A DNA stretch of 64,000 nucleotides, from assembly GCA_032622095.1 (NCBI GenBank), contig CP136066.1, forward strand, positions 46,908,911 through 46,972,910. Reading direction: 5' to 3'. The notes under the pieces are model-generated. The model worked only from the letters and a program-made list of their open reading frames with translations. It was not told the DNA's origin and made no database searches. This document shows, one piece after another, positions 11,763-24,539 of this stretch. The position numbers and the translations under genes were made by a program. Positions within the stretch are counted from its first letter, which is position 1. Each line of letters opens with the position of its first letter. This DNA comes from Siphonodentalium dalli (lineage: Eukaryota; Mollusca; Scaphopoda; Gadilida; Siphonodentaliidae).

Positions 11763-12502
11763 CTGTAGAGCCTACAACAAGACGGGCGGTATGACAGGAA
11801 CACATAAAAACTCTGACAACTACATCAGAATACTAGGGTCCTGTTAATGTCATATGATGCTGGCGGATCCCGCTGATTAAGCTATGATGTTGGTGGAGGT
11901 AATATAAGTTTGTTAAGAAATACAATTGTTTTGTTTATATCTTGTAATTTTAGAGATATTTGGCTAATCCGAACGACTCGTTATCATTATAAAACATCCA
12001 ACAACGTGTAGATAATTTTACATAATATACTATATCAATGCCTGTGTTGGTTTCCGCAACTCGACCATGATCAATATCACTACTCCGATCGTTTTGCACC
12101 AAACAACCAGATCATCCATTATACAAAATAGTTCTATACCTGCTTCCTCCAAAACCAAGACCGAAACCAACACAAATATATTTCGAGACATTCATCGTTC
12201 TTTTAACAACATCACTTTTCCCCACCAATAACATAAGCTACATCAGCAGGACCAACATACGTCTTTAAAAATAGCAGGATCATTTAACCAGGGAAGCTGA
12301 TAACAGAATAATGACTATCCGTGGTCAGCAATTGACTCACATTGGGCAAATTCTATGAAAAAATCGCTATATTTTTTCAAACGCATTATACTAACCAGGA
12401 ATGATGATAACGCTAATGTTTCCATATTGTCGAATATAGTGGATGAATGTCAATTATCGCTGTTCCAACCTCGTCCTCTTATATGTATGATAATCGACTC
12501 AC
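11763..12502. other. SDR intron 5
   Basis: Intronic sequence between exons 6 and 5; no further exon, repeat array or element seen. Confidence 0.6.
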
Positions 12503-12589
12503 CTGAAAGCTACCAAACAGCTTTTTAGACATTTCCTCGTCGAAATTCCGTTTGATGATCTCAGTTTGGACAAACCCCGGACTAATACT
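12503..12589 (-). CDS. SDR gene B, exon 5
   Basis: The minus strand shows acceptor GATTGCAG, 29 codons starting SISPGFVQTEIIKRNFDEE and ending KKLFGSFQ, then donor GTGAG. The S-P-G-x-V-x-T motif is the post-catalytic loop of classical SDRs that contacts the nicotinamide cofactor. The exon is 87 nt and phase 0 at both ends, and joins in frame to exon 4 (ending HIRTT at 17298) and exon 6. It is the only copy of this exon in the window, so only gene B retains an obvious 3' half. Confidence 0.88.
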
Positions 12590-13965
12590 CTGCAATCGGA
12601 TATAGAGACATGTGAGTAGCATGCGAACTTTAATCTGATTTGTTTTAAACATATTCTATAATATATTGGAAACAAACATTTGAGGATGTGATTACACGTT
12701 CTTGAAACTTACACCAGTCTCCTCCTCTCAACCTGATGTATTCTGACGGCGACTGGATTCACATTTCATATAATATTTACGTGATAGTATTCATTTAATA
12801 CATCATAATATTTAATTCATATGTTATTATGTAAACATGTATGCCCCAGATCGAATTGGTGAAGTGGTAGTAAGCACAACAGCAAAGTAAAAACATTGTG
12901 TCCTAAATTTTCTGCAACATGATATCATAAAGAGCGTTTCGTGTCCGTTTCATTTCTTATATATATGTATGACAAAACGACGTTACTTCTATTGTTATTA
13001 ATTAAGTATCCCAAGTGTGTATCGATCTATGCTTCAGTCTGGATATATATGCATTATAATCTTTGTAGATATCATGTTCTGATGCAAGTTTATGTATATG
13101 CTAGACTTGTGCCAGCTGGGGATATGATCAACCATTGGCAGATTGGCTTGAGAAACATATAGTCTTCTGTAAATACTGGGTGAACAACTGTGGTGTCACT
13201 CTTTTAATATCAACGCTATACCTGCATCAGTAATTGAATGTTGTCATTTCAGTTCACCAAATATCTGCACAATCTCAATCTACCGGTATTTTCTGTCCGA
13301 AATGTCCACTGCCTGCTATTTTAAGGCACGAGAAGACCATATCAGTTTAACATATGAGATCAAACCAGGCATAATCGAAAAAATAAATTCCATCACCTGA
13401 CTCGGCTCGGCGTCGGTTAGACGAATGAGCGTCCATGACATGCGAATCCCTAGATATGACAGACAAATCGCACGTTCTCTTGGTTTACTAGACAGGCTTA
13501 ATTCAATTCGGTATCCGTGAGAGAAGACATATTTATGACTGGTCTAAAATGTCTTGATAGCAGTCAGTTTGACAATCGCTTTTTACTACTGATTTGTCTC
13601 GCCTGTAAAATATCAATGATTAGAGTGACCATGCACAATACGTGTAATTTACATACATGTATCCACCCTAACTCTCATAAAAACAAGCTAGAACAATTAT
13701 TAGGTTCAAGGGCAAATCTCGCGTTTTGTGTAAATCCAGGACAATATTGTATGACATGTTCAACACAGGATTACTCTGGATCTATCCGGCAAAATCACAT
13801 GTCACCATCTTCATTATATATAGAATCTGAACAGTACATCAATGGAATTTAATTCATTTGAGAGGCTGACAAGATTATCTTATGTTATGTTCCTTTAAAT
13901 ACCAATTTTTGAACTGCTTAAATAATTAAAATCCTTAAACAACAATCCAGTTACCAAATAGCTTA
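12590..13965. other. SDR intron 4, no other gene seen
   Basis: AT-rich intronic sequence. Plus-strand ORFs at 12941-13162 and 13517-13852 lack domain or splice support. Confidence 0.5.
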
Positions 13966-14170
13966 CTATTTTGTCTCATGAAAGGAAGCTTCATTTTTGT
14001 CATAATGTTGAGTTATATTTTTAATTTCATGAATTGCCTTCATATGCCGAAAAATCACAACGAAGAATAAAGGGGCCATAACTACATGTACATCAGTCCA
14101 ATGGAAACAAATGTTGGTAATCAGGCAATTACTCTCATTTTGGGAGAAATCAAATGTAATAGTCCACATT
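13966..14170 (-). pseudogene. Possible seven-helix receptor fragment, minus strand
   Basis: The minus frame contains NICFHWTDVHVVMAPLFFVV followed by a basic stretch and IKNITQHYDKNEASFHETK. The same motif order (NICFHW, hydrophobic helix, KNLSQHYDANENSS) occurs on the plus strand at 16446-16757. A hydrophobic helix followed by a polar loop is compatible with one transmembrane segment of a receptor-like membrane protein, but no class motif is visible. It is a fragment without a start and with no assigned splice sites. Confidence 0.35.
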
Positions 14171-14174
14171 ATTA

Positions 14175-14570
14175 CCTGGTCAGCTGGGGATGCACTAAAT
14201 TCGATTCAAGCAGAGCTTTAGCAAGGCTCAAATAGAATTTAGTGAACGAAGTTAATAAATGTCGTATATAATTCCGACGAATTTGATATCTGTTTTACCA
14301 CTTAACCACATTTTAGCAAGGAAAAACGGACTCGAAACGGCTGGGGTTAAAACAATTAATATTGATCTCCTTCCACAACCCACGAGGATGTAAAGACACC
14401 TTTAAGAAATAATATAGTTCCATTTTAAATGTGATTTTTCATGTTGACACAATTGTTCAACAACCGTTATCACCCATTTATATCTTATATTCAACACTAA
14501 ATAAACATTATTCAAATTCAAATTAACATAATAATAACATTGATCGGTACCATGCTATACGAGTCCTGGC
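14175..14570. other. No gene seen
   Basis: AT-rich intronic sequence of SDR gene B between the receptor-like fragment and the next transposon; nothing recognised. Confidence 0.5.
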
Positions 14571-14573
14571 TTA

Positions 14574-15940
14574 GGGTGGATACACACATGCATGTAATGT
14601 CTGTATGTAAAATACATGTATTTTACATGGCCACACCAATAATTGACAAAATTAATCACCTGCGCGCGAGAGGTCAATTTCCCCAGTGAGTAGTTATAAG
14701 CCATTATCAAACAAACTGCCATCAAGAAATTTCAGGCCAGTCATAAACATGTCTTCTTTCATGGATGCCGAAATGAGTAATTATTGTCTGATATATGTTG
14801 CTGTTTTTCACGAGTTATAATTCATTTCGAAAAGTGGATTAGAGCCGTTCGATTTTATACTTGATTTGTTTCTGTCATTTCTTGGAAACAAGGTCATCCA
14901 AAACAGAAATAAAATATGCAGAATTCTTTTATAGGATGATCCCGGCTTGTTGAGATTTCTCTGATAATTTGAGAGCGAGCTCATGTGATAACATTAATTC
15001 AATTGGGATTGCACATATTCATTATAGCGCCAAAAATAATGCAGGTACAGCGTTGAAATTAAAAAGAGTGACACCCCCCCCCCCCATTTATATATATACA
15101 TATATGTTTCTCAAGCCAAAGGTTGAACAAGCTCCTAACTGTCACAAGCTTGAATTATAACATTTTCGACCATAATCCATGATTGGGGGAGGGGCTGGTT
15201 CTCGAAAGCTTCCAATAACTAAGGGACTTAATTGAATGTATCAGCCGGGATTATCTGGGCAAGAATTACAATATAATGTTTTACTTAAATATTCCATAGT
15301 TGTAAATTTTGCGCATACATGTATAACTGTATAACACAAGAGAGGAAAGGTGACGTAGTTGGGAACTCGTAGCTAAGCAACCCTTTCGCCGAATGAAGAC
15401 AAACAGCAACACCATGCATTCAAATTTAAAGCTGCATAATATGTTCATAAGTATATGAATAGCATAAATTGCTGCATATTAGATTAGTCACTCGTAGACA
15501 ACAGACACGACAGACATGACTCCGATATTTATAAAGCAGGGTGTCAGGACTCAGGGTGCTGCATGCACACCCCCGTCGAGGAAATATGCAATGGTGAATT
15601 CGGTAGCTTCTGGGATAATATAGCTCCCCGTGCATGTTGGGGGTCATAGCCCCTGCGTTGGGGAAGAGGCCATCACTGGTATTAACATCAATAGAAGACT
15701 GACAATGATTTAAACAGAATGTCGACCATTTGAGTTATCGCGCGAATAATTATTTTAAGCGGCCTGACTACTTCGTCCGATTCAACGGCTCTTCAGCGGT
15801 TCAGAGTTTAACTCACTGTGGTCAAACACAGTCACAATGATTGGGTTGTCAACGGACACATATTACACGGTGTGTATGATCCATGTAAAACGCCAAATAC
15901 ACGATATTTACAGAGATTACATGCATGTGTGTATCCACCC
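14574..15940. mobile_element. Non-autonomous DNA transposon, 1367 bp
   Basis: The termini GGGTGGATACACACATGCAT at 14574 and its complement ending at 15940 form an inverted repeat of about 32 bp, with a TTA/TAA trinucleotide at the borders. The border bases are one change away from a perfect TWA duplication. The GGGTG end resembles that of the 7302-8238 element, suggesting a related family. A palindrome AAAATACATGTATTTTACAT lies near 14610 and a poly-C tract at 15071-15081. No transposase was seen. Confidence 0.7.
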
Positions 15941-16445
15941 TAAATTAGCGGCTAATAATGTGATAACATAAACTAAGGGTCAGACGCACGTTTTGTCAAA
16001 AATTTCCTGGTATTTCAAAATGGAATTTCTCAAAATGTATTAGGAATATATTTGTGCAATTTGGTACAAGCGATTACTGACACTATATTTAAGAACCATC
16101 GACCAATTGGATAGTATAACCTCAATTACTTTACTTTTATGGCATGACAATGATCTAATTTCACTGTTTTCAGGTACCAAGAACTTCTGTAAAATATATT
16201 TGTTTTCAAAAGTGCAGTCCATACATGTATATCCATGATATCATAGCTCAAGACCATATGAGGAGACCTTTGTATTCGTTGTTTGTGAAATGTAATGATT
16301 ATTTTCATTAAGAAAGGCAACTACCCCATAATTATTTTTCTATATTTGAGGATTGTCATGGCATGCATCAATGAACAATTGGGCTGAGATGATTTCTGGG
16401 TCATTGGTTCATAAACAAGTTAAAGCTGAACACCACATCTCTTAA

Positions 16446-16757
16446 CACTGTGGCCTATTTCTTGGTGATTGCTCCCTGCTTGAGTGGACCACACTGTATA
16501 TCAACATCTGTTTTCACTGGGCTGGAATATCTGTGACTGCTTTATTTTTCATTATAATATATGGGGGTATGCTATATTGTGCAATTAAAAATCTATCTCA
16601 ACATTATGATGCAAATGAAAACTCCTCTCATAGAGCCAAGACAATAAGCTATTTGGTTATTGGAGTTTTGTGTGAAATTATTAATTATCCTAGCAGTTCT
16701 TGGTACCGAAAGGGACAAGGGAATAAAATAGAATGTTCAACCTCTCTAAAGTATTAA
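16446..16757 (+). pseudogene. Possible seven-helix receptor fragment, plus strand
   Basis: An open stretch of about 103 codons after a TAA reads HCGLFLGDCSLLEW, INICFHWAGIS, a strongly hydrophobic helix VTALFFIIIYGGMLYCAI, then KNLSQHYDANENSS and a second hydrophobic segment AKTISYLVIGVLCEII. It shares the NICFHW...QHYDxNE pattern with 13966-14170 on the opposite strand. Two helices joined by a polar loop fit a degenerate multi-pass membrane protein lying in the intron of SDR gene B. The family was not identified. Confidence 0.35.
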
Positions 16758-17297
16758 AATCTATTGTGTTTGCTGTCTCATACTAATTGGCCAGATTATA
16801 TATACAATGATGATGATGATATGAAAAATATATACACGGATCCATAGACAACAGATAAATCAACCAGAATATCGCAAAATTTCACTGAGTGTACATTTGG
16901 ATGAATGTGGAAAGAAACAATATTCGATCTTCCCATTCCAAAAACTGTTCTCAGCAAACAGAATACGCCGAACCCGGAAGGAAGATTTCTACGTTGATCA
17001 CTTCCGATGCAAGCTAAATGCGCACAGGAAATGACGTTGTGTAACGCTGAGTTATCTCCCTTGACACTATGACGTCATAATTCAATTTATCGTCTATTGA
17101 AAAGTGGCAATGCCACGATAGGCCTATAGACATTTTACTTAAATTAATTAATGTTCTGTAGACATGTCTTATGTTATTCTTGGACAATATATATATATAT
17201 ATATGAATTGTCTGTAGTTTGTGATTTAAATGAATCAAAGCCCTTTAAGAAACCGTAATTCCTGAACATTGAATACTTTGGTATATATATATTTTAC

Positions 17298-17433
17298 CGT
17301 AGTCCGTATGTGGGTCTTCTTTTCTCTTAACTCATTCCTAACACCTTCAGCGATGGCTCTAACGGCGAATTTTGTTGCAGAGTAGACGTTGGTGTTCAAA
17401 TTCTGATGATGATCCACTCTGTGCCCAGACAAA
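17298..17433 (-). CDS. SDR gene B, exon 4 (catalytic exon)
   Basis: The minus strand shows a pyrimidine-rich acceptor TTTCTCTACAG, one nucleotide completing a Ser codon, 45 codons with LSGHRVDHHQN, VYSATKFAVRAIAEGVRNEL and THIRTT, then donor GTAAAA. YSATK is the SDR YxxxK catalytic pair, and the Ser before LSGHRV is the expected catalytic serine of the S-M-S-G-H motif. The exon enters in phase 2 and leaves in phase 0, matching exon 5. Intron 3 upstream contains the 19.2-27.9 kb satellite structure. The 95-nt-class exon expected between exons 2 and 4 was not located. Confidence 0.88.
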
Positions 17434-18879
17434 CTGTAGAGAAATGTGCATTTATATACATACACCGTCATCATCATCGTCAACAAAACAAAAGTTCCCA
17501 AAATTTCGTCCCGGACACCCGGTGACCAAATACGCATCTCTTACTTCAATAGTAAACCAAACAACACTGTTACATGGTGCAAACATCATCACACTGACAC
17601 TGAACAATAGGCGACTCAGAGGAGGTGACTTGAAACATATTTTATTTGTATAATGAAGCAAACGCGATTGGGGAACATCTGAACTTATAAGGTCAATCTC
17701 CGAATACAATCAAATAGAGAAAAAAGGATAACACAAGAGCAGAATAATTCATAAACAGGAGTCAAATGTTCAGATAATAAGGTTAACAAATGACCTGTTG
17801 AACTTACTATCTGAACATTTCCAAAAGGGAACTACTCGTCACTGAGTATTTATTATAGAAAGGGTTAATAATATGACAGGTGACATGCTTTGTAGTTAGG
17901 TACTGTTTGCGTCTTCAGGATGGGCAATCCGATGAGTAATTGTTAGTTTGGTTGGCCGGGTTGATGGAGTTGTAGCCTGTGTGTGTTTTTTTTATTAATT
18001 TTAAATGATGAGAACACGTTTCAAATACACAATTTGGTAATACAAAAAATGGAAAACTAGCATTTCTAGATTGTAATAAATCTCATAAGACTGATTTACT
18101 CAAACCGTATATAATGTTCAAGAGAACTGATTTTAAGTATTGTATGATATTATACATAGGGATATGATGTTTTGGTCGCATGCGTTTAGTCTTCCGTAAC
18201 TTTTCCATGGAGCTAATTGCAAGCCATCAGTTCGCTTATTAAGAGAACACATTGCAATATAAATGCTTGAATCCCGAGAGCGCTGAATGATATCGAAGAG
18301 TGTTCACTTCTCAATCCGAATCGTCTTTGTCGTTTGCATGCAGCGGCGACTTCTACCCGTGTGTTGTTGTTGCGACTCTGGGGGATTTTGTTATTCGCGT
18401 TTTTTTGTTACAAAACACTTGGCAGAACACTTTTGTGTGCTTCTGGTGATTCGTTCTGTACCGTCAGTGTAGAAGTCGGAATTAGCTGAACATAGAACCG
18501 GGAGAGGAGGTACTCATAAGTGAGTCAGCACTTGTTCTCCAATCCCATTGTCTGTATACAAATGTATGTGTTATTTCCTATATGTGTTATTGAAATTAGA
18601 CAAATAAATATGTTTAATAAATCTAAATCATAGAACGCAGACGACTGTAGCGCCATACGCGCGGAGCCGCACTACCAGGATAGGACAGCGATTTAATTAC
18701 ATGTGTGAGAAAGCGTTTTCTGCGATGTTTGCGATTCGCCCACGTCGCACACCGTCTGTGAGAACTCATTGCCTCATGTGTGTCCTGATTAGCCTAAATA
18801 CGCGACATACCGCGCGGCAACACGTCAGGTGGAAGGACCTTAACACTTTCATGACTTGGGCGCGCTGGTGCACCATTGA

Positions 18880-19065
18880 AGATCATGTGTCATTGCATTT
18901 TCTTATATATCGCCCTTAGAGCGCCTCGCATATATATGAGAATGCAGTGGCTTACAAAGTCAAGGTAAATATTGTTAGGCCAATGCATTCTCGTATATAT
19001 AAGAAGCCCCCAATGGGCGACTCGCATATATAAGAGAATGCATTGACACAGGATTTTAGGAAGCT
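18880..19065. repeat. Palindromic TATATA motif pairs next to the satellite array
   Basis: Repeated inverted motifs of the type CAATGCATTCTC...TATATA...GGGCGACTCGCATATATA...GAGAATGCATTG occur twice here, twice at 43.73-43.91 kb (the paralogous block) and once at 36.68-36.76 kb. Confidence 0.7.
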
Positions 19066-19228
19066 CCAGTCATGAAGGGGTTAATTGTTACCTGCCTGTT
19101 AAGGAAGAATATATGCCCGTCGTCTACCTTCCTCTCCTCCAGTGACCGGTATGCCTCTCGTGTGCATATCATCAATGCCAAAACATTAACCTAAAAGGAA
19201 AACCAAAGATCATAGTCGCTCTAACCCG

Positions 19229-20727
19229 GTATGACTAATTAGTGCCCGGGCACGCCCGGGCACGCCCGGGCAAGCCCGGGCACGCCCGGGCAGGTCTTGG
19301 TGGTCTCATGGGCCCGCAGACAGTCTAATATGATGCCATATGGTAGTAGGATACAGAATAAGCATATATTAGGAAAATTGACTTGCTGTGTCGTCCACCG
19401 GCGGGTTTATTAACCATTTAAATGCCGATATTGACTAAAAGAACCCGGGAGAGCCCAGATGGACGCATAGACCCGACCATATTATATATTGATGACTAAT
19501 GGTAGCGAGGCACTTACTAAAGGTATATAATGCAAATATTGACTCGCTATCTCGTTCGCGGCCGGCTTCATTAACCCCTTAAATGACGATATGCGCCAGA
19601 AGAACATGGCGCAAGCCCGGGCACGCCCGGGCAGGTCTTGGTGGTCTCATGGGCCCGCGGACAGTCTAATTTGATGCCATATGGTAGTAGGATACAGAAT
19701 AAGCATATATTAGGAAAATTGACTTGCTGTGTCGTCCACCGGCGGGTTTATTAACCATTTAAATGCCGATATTGACTAAAAGAACCCGGGAGAGCCCAGA
19801 CGGACGCATAGACCCGACCATATTATATATTGATGACTAATGGTAGCGAGGCACTTACTAAAGGTATATATTGCAAATATTGACTCGCTATCTCGTTCGC
19901 GGCCGGCTTCATTAACCCCTTAAATGACGATATGCGCCAGAAGAACATGGCGCAAGCCCGGGCACGCCCGGGCAGGTCTTGGTGGTCTCATGGGCCCGCG
20001 GACAGTCTAATTTGATGCCATATGGTAGTAGGATACAGAATAAGCATATATTAGGAAAATTGACTTGCTGTGTCGTCCACCGGCGGGTTTATTAACCATT
20101 TAAATGCCGATATTGACTAAAAGAACCCGGGAGAGCCCAGACGGACGCATAGACCCGACCATATTATATATTGATGACTAATGGTAGCGAGGCACTTACT
20201 AAAGGTATATATTGCAAATATTGACTCGCTATCTCGTTCGCGGCCGGCTTCATTAACCCCTTAAATGACGATATGCGCCAGAAGAACATGGCGCAAGCCC
20301 GGGCACGCCCGGGCAGGTCTTGGTGGTCTCATGGGCCCGCGGACAGTCTAATTTGATGCCATATGGTAGTAGGATACAGCATAAGCATATATTAGGAAAA
20401 TTGACTTGCTGTGTCGTCCACCGGCGGGTTTATTAACCATTTAAATGCCGATATTGACTAAAAGAACCCGGGAGAGCCCAGACGGACGCATAGACCCGAC
20501 CATATTATATATTGATGACTAATGGTAGCGAGGCACTTACTAAAGGTATATATTGCAAATATTGACTCGCTATCTCGTTCGCGGCCGGCTTCATTAACCC
20601 CTTAAATGACGATATGCGCCAGAAGAACATGGCGCAAGCCCGGGCACGCCCGGGCATGTCTTGGTGGTCTCATGGGCCCGCTGACAGTCTAATTTGATGC
20701 CATATGGTAGTAGGATACAGAATAAGC
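19229..20727 (+). repeat. Dimeric 343-bp satellite array, left array 1
   Basis: About 4.4 nearly identical units of 343 bp. Each unit holds two related halves (about 160 and 180 bp): one with TTATTAACCATTTAAATGCC, the other with CATTAACCCCTTAAATGACG, both preceded by an ATTGACT-GCT-TC block. Units differ by single bases. Confidence 0.93.
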
Positions 20728-21440
20728 ATATACGGTGTGACTAATTAGTGCCCGGGCACGCCCGGGCACGCCCGGGCAAGCCCGGGCACGCCCGGGCAGG
20801 TCTTGGTGGTCTCATGGGCCCGCAGACAGTCTAATATGATGCCATATGGTAGTAGGATACAGAATAACCATATATTAGGAAAATTGACTTGCTGTGTCGT
20901 CCACCGGCGGGTTTATTAACCATTTAAATGCCGATATTGACTAAAAGAACCCGGGAGAGCCCAGCGGACGCATAGACCCGACCATATTATATATTGATGA
21001 CTAATGGTAGCGAGGCACTTACTAAAGGTATATATTGCAAATATTGACTCGCTATCTCGTTCGCGGCCGGCTTCATTAACCCCTTAAATGACGATATGCG
21101 CCAGAAGAACATGGCGCAAGCCCGGGCACGCCCGGGCAGGTCTTGGTGGTCTCATGGGCCCGCAGACAGTCTAATATGATGCCATATGGTAGTAGGATAC
21201 AGAATAAGCATATATTAGGAAAATTGACTTGCTGTGTCGTCCACCGGCGGGTTTATTAACCATTTAAATGCCGATATTGACTAAAAGAACCCGGGAGAGC
21301 CCAGACGGACGCATAGAGCCGACCATATTATATATTGATGACTAATGGTAGCGAGGCACTTACTAAAGGTATATATTGCAAATATTGACTCGCTATCTCG
21401 TTCGCGGCCGGCTTCATTAACCCCTTAAATGACGATATGC
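20728..21440 (+). repeat. Satellite array restart, left array 2
   Basis: The terminal motif ACGGTGTGACTAATTAGTGC reappears at 20728 directly after a unit cut off at AAGCATAT. About two more 343-bp units follow to roughly 21440, then homology decays. The restart shows that the terminus is copied along with the array. Confidence 0.9.
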
Positions 21441-21950
21441 GCCAGAAGAACACGCGCAAAAAGCCCGATCACGAGAGAGCTCGGGGAAGTCCGGGTGGCA
21501 CCATGGACCAGTGATCGGTATAGTGTGATGCCTTATGGCGGTAGGGTGGCTGGTATGAACATTTACTGCCGTTATATATCGTTCACGGCGGGTTCATTTA
21601 TAATATTGGTGCCCACTCGATCAGGAATTGGCGGCATTATTGGCCATCCTTTATACGTTCCTATATACAACCGCATATTTTTTTGTGAAAAACTTAATTT
21701 AACCCCAAATGCAGTCGAAAAATTTGCTCACCGCCACGTAACACGTCCAACAGTATGTATATAAAAAAAAGAATTACTCGTTAAATTTAAAGCATGCAGT
21801 TCACAGTTGAAAAAATTGTGAACCGCCGTCATACAATCGCTCTTAGATGGTCATTCTGATGTTTTTTATTATTATTTACAAGGACTGGCCCTGCGAATTT
21901 GAACTTGTCGGTCGATATATTTTTGAATCCCTGACATTTCTGCACGGGAC
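21441..21950. other. Core of the satellite-bounded structure; no gene seen
   Basis: The start of a degraded further unit is visible to about 21480. An ORF at 21429-21764 begins inside satellite sequence and has no recognisable domain. Confidence 0.5.
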
Positions 21951-21954
21951 ATGA

Positions 21955-22440
21955 CCCACTTTCAAAAGCGGACATTTCTCCACCCGGACAGTTACCCACC
22001 CAGACATTTACCCACTAAGACATTTACCCACCGGACATTTCCCCACCCTGCTAATAAAATATTTTATGCTACATCCTTTATCGCAGACATCAAAGGATGT
22101 TTTGAGTGGTCAGTGAAGCCTGGACATTGAGGCCATCTCATGTCATGTCAACTCAACCGATGTAATGTTTTGAAAAACATTTATCAGTTATCATGGACTC
22201 ATATCTTCACTTTCAATCATGGAATTGATTAAGAACATTCGTGGTGGTGACACATTATGTGTCGACGGTCATGCTTATTTCAAAAATAAAGTCAACAATT
22301 CGGGTGGGGAAAAGTCCGGTGGGTAAATGTCCGCATTGAGTAAGTGGGGAAATGTCCGGTTGGTAAATGTCCGATTGGGTAAATGCCCCTTTGCCACTTT
22401 CTGAGAGGTTGGGGAAATGTCCGGTGGGGAAATGTCCGAT
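21955..22440. repeat. Inverted pair of short tandem repeats (GGGTAAATGTCC type)
   Basis: 21955-22055 holds units such as GGACATTTACCCACC and GACATTTCCCCACC; 22300-22440 holds the complements (GGGGAAATGTCCGGTGGGTA). Each arm contains 4-6 units of about 18-20 bp. The 240-bp spacer is unique. Confidence 0.85.
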
Positions 22441-23484
22441 TACCATATTTTGTTTTAGAATATATTATTTGCCTATTGATTGAATTTGGTTCCAGGGAAG
22501 TTTGAAAGCAGAATACTTTGCGAATAATGTTAGAGAATATAACTGAATTGCTCTGTGTTATTTTTTGACTGATTATATGCATGAAGCCAACATAGATTAT
22601 AGAGGATTATGAATATCAATTAAAACACTATAATCTCGATTTACATTCTGGGAAGGGTATCAAACGGATTATAAGATTAGATACCCGTGCGCGGATTCGA
22701 GATTGTGATATCATTGCACCCTGGGATTTTACTCCTTGATTGTTGAGACAACAGTGACAGTGGGAGCTGAGCTTTCGTTTTTCGTGTCACAATCAAAGAA
22801 GCACATTTTAATCCCGCTCCATCCAATGGTTGGGGTTTCCTAATAATCTAGCAACTATAATATTATTCTCAATACCATACTTGGCTTCAACTGATTATTA
22901 ACCAATCAAACTGTGTTGCAGTCTGGCTTATATCATATATAACAACATATGCAATTAAATACACTAAAACTCAAAGTTTATTCCAATAAGATATCCTATA
23001 ATTATGCGACCACGAATTCGTTTGACGCTTCCTGCTATGGTTTTGTACCCGTGCTCCATCTGCTTCACTGAAGCTGAAGGTGAGTAGATATATTTTACCT
23101 TTATTAATTTATATTACATACTGCATACAGGCCTACGCATAGCGCTTCTGAGAAACAAATTTAAAGAATTACTCCGGACTAGATTTTGTTTCGATTTATC
23201 GATCGCCACTAATCAACTGAGCACGGTGTCGAAAAGTATTTTTGTGTGCTAGGCCGCCCGTATCTGAAGTTATAGCGTTGTAATGTCCCAATGTATAGAT
23301 TATGCAATAATTATCGTTCCCTGATTACACGGCACAATCGTGTTGACGTGTTGACGATTCTGCGACCAATTTCACTATTTTACGGCTTGACAACCACAGT
23401 GCTACGAGAGTTGAACAATTCTGCGACCTTATTTTACGTGGTATTTTATGACAAACTCGTTGTAATGAACATACCGTGGATTCA
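22441..23484. other. Core of the satellite-bounded structure; no gene supported
   Basis: AT-rich unique sequence. A short plus-strand ATG frame (23004-23079) ends in a consensus GTGAGT donor but has no partner exon. Confidence 0.4.
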
Positions 23485-24432
23485 ATGCAGTGCTTAGTCC
23501 CAGTCTTCTTGTACTAAAACCAGCTAAGATATTGGGATGGCGATTTGCTGTTTTTAGTCCCAGCCCGCTTGCATACCAATCCTATCACACGAGTTACGCC
23601 CACGATCTGTGGCGGGAATCTGTGGTGTATTTTACTCGATTTACCTAATGAATCAATACATGATGCTATATACATCGGAAAGAGAGACATATCATGGTCA
23701 TAATGGTGTATAATAATCTAACTTTCATGTTAAATTACGCATAGAATATTCCGGTTGATTGTCACCAACATCGCTGTTTTTTCTGTTTGTTTACTTAAAT
23801 GAAAGCCGAACTCAGGTTCCGAAGAACTTCGGCATTGTCCGGTGTTTGTTTTGGCCGAGACGAATTTCGATACAAACAAAATGGCGGCCACCATGATATT
23901 CTAATGGTCATTGTGTTTACACTGTTTTAAACTGTGAGATGGTTATAATTCCCGTAATTTATTTGTATTACATTTATATCTTCAATATGTATTTAATCTA
24001 TGTAATAATTTATTTATTGTCACGTATAATTACGATTACAATGGAGAATTCATCGTGCGTGGTTGATTGAAAATCTACGGAATATTTTCACCGGAAAATG
24101 CCGAACGCAGTTCGCAAGGTCAACTGAGTTCGCATACTTTAAAAAATATGTAAACACTGCGGCAAAAGTTTCTTTTCACATTAAATTACCGCTTTCAATT
24201 CACAACCGATGTGGGTTTCAGATCAAATAGCATGTCTTCTGCGGAAACTATCCGTTTATTGTAGCAATTGTGATATTTTATTTCATATAATTGTGGTTTT
24301 ATTTGAGCGGGTCACTAACGATTAACTCGTGTCAAAGGAGACCATGGGCCTGGAACTCGGACTAAAGACCGGCACCTCCATCCCAATATCTTAGCCGGTT
24401 TTAGTACGAGAAGACTTGGACTATGCAGTGCT
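23485..24432. repeat. Inverted-repeat element, about 950 bp
   Basis: The left arm 23485-23575 contains CTTGTACTAAAACCAGCTAA and ATATTGGGATGG. The right arm 24340-24432 contains the complement with a few changes. The middle is unique and AT-rich. The pattern fits a non-autonomous DNA element, but target duplications were not clear. Confidence 0.65.
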
Positions 24433-24536
24433 GTGTGTATACCGAACCCCATATAGACAAAATCACACAAGAGATGCCCACCGTGCTGTGTGTATACTGA
24501 ACCCCACATAGACAACATCACACAAAGGATGCCCAC
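24425..24536. repeat. Two-copy 55-bp tandem duplication
   Basis: The block GCTGTGTGTATACCGAACCC...GATGCCCACC is repeated once in tandem with four changes. Confidence 0.8.
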
Positions 24537-24539
24537 CTG

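Noticed and set aside
17452-17709. Minus ORF upstream of exon 4B as the missing SDR exon 3
   Set aside because: A VDDDDDG stretch resembles the V-D-D-G motif of DHRS11, but it is followed by a stop and lies in the intron 3 polypyrimidine region; the copy at 35.3 kb reads differently in frame.
22255-22582. Minus ORFs with FPTGHFPNL-type repeats
   Set aside because: They are translations of the GGGGAAATGTCCG short tandem repeat.
23004-23079. Plus-strand ATG frame MRPRIRLTLPAMVLYP with a GTGAGT donor
   Set aside because: A single short frame with a good donor is expected by chance in this length; no partner exon was found.
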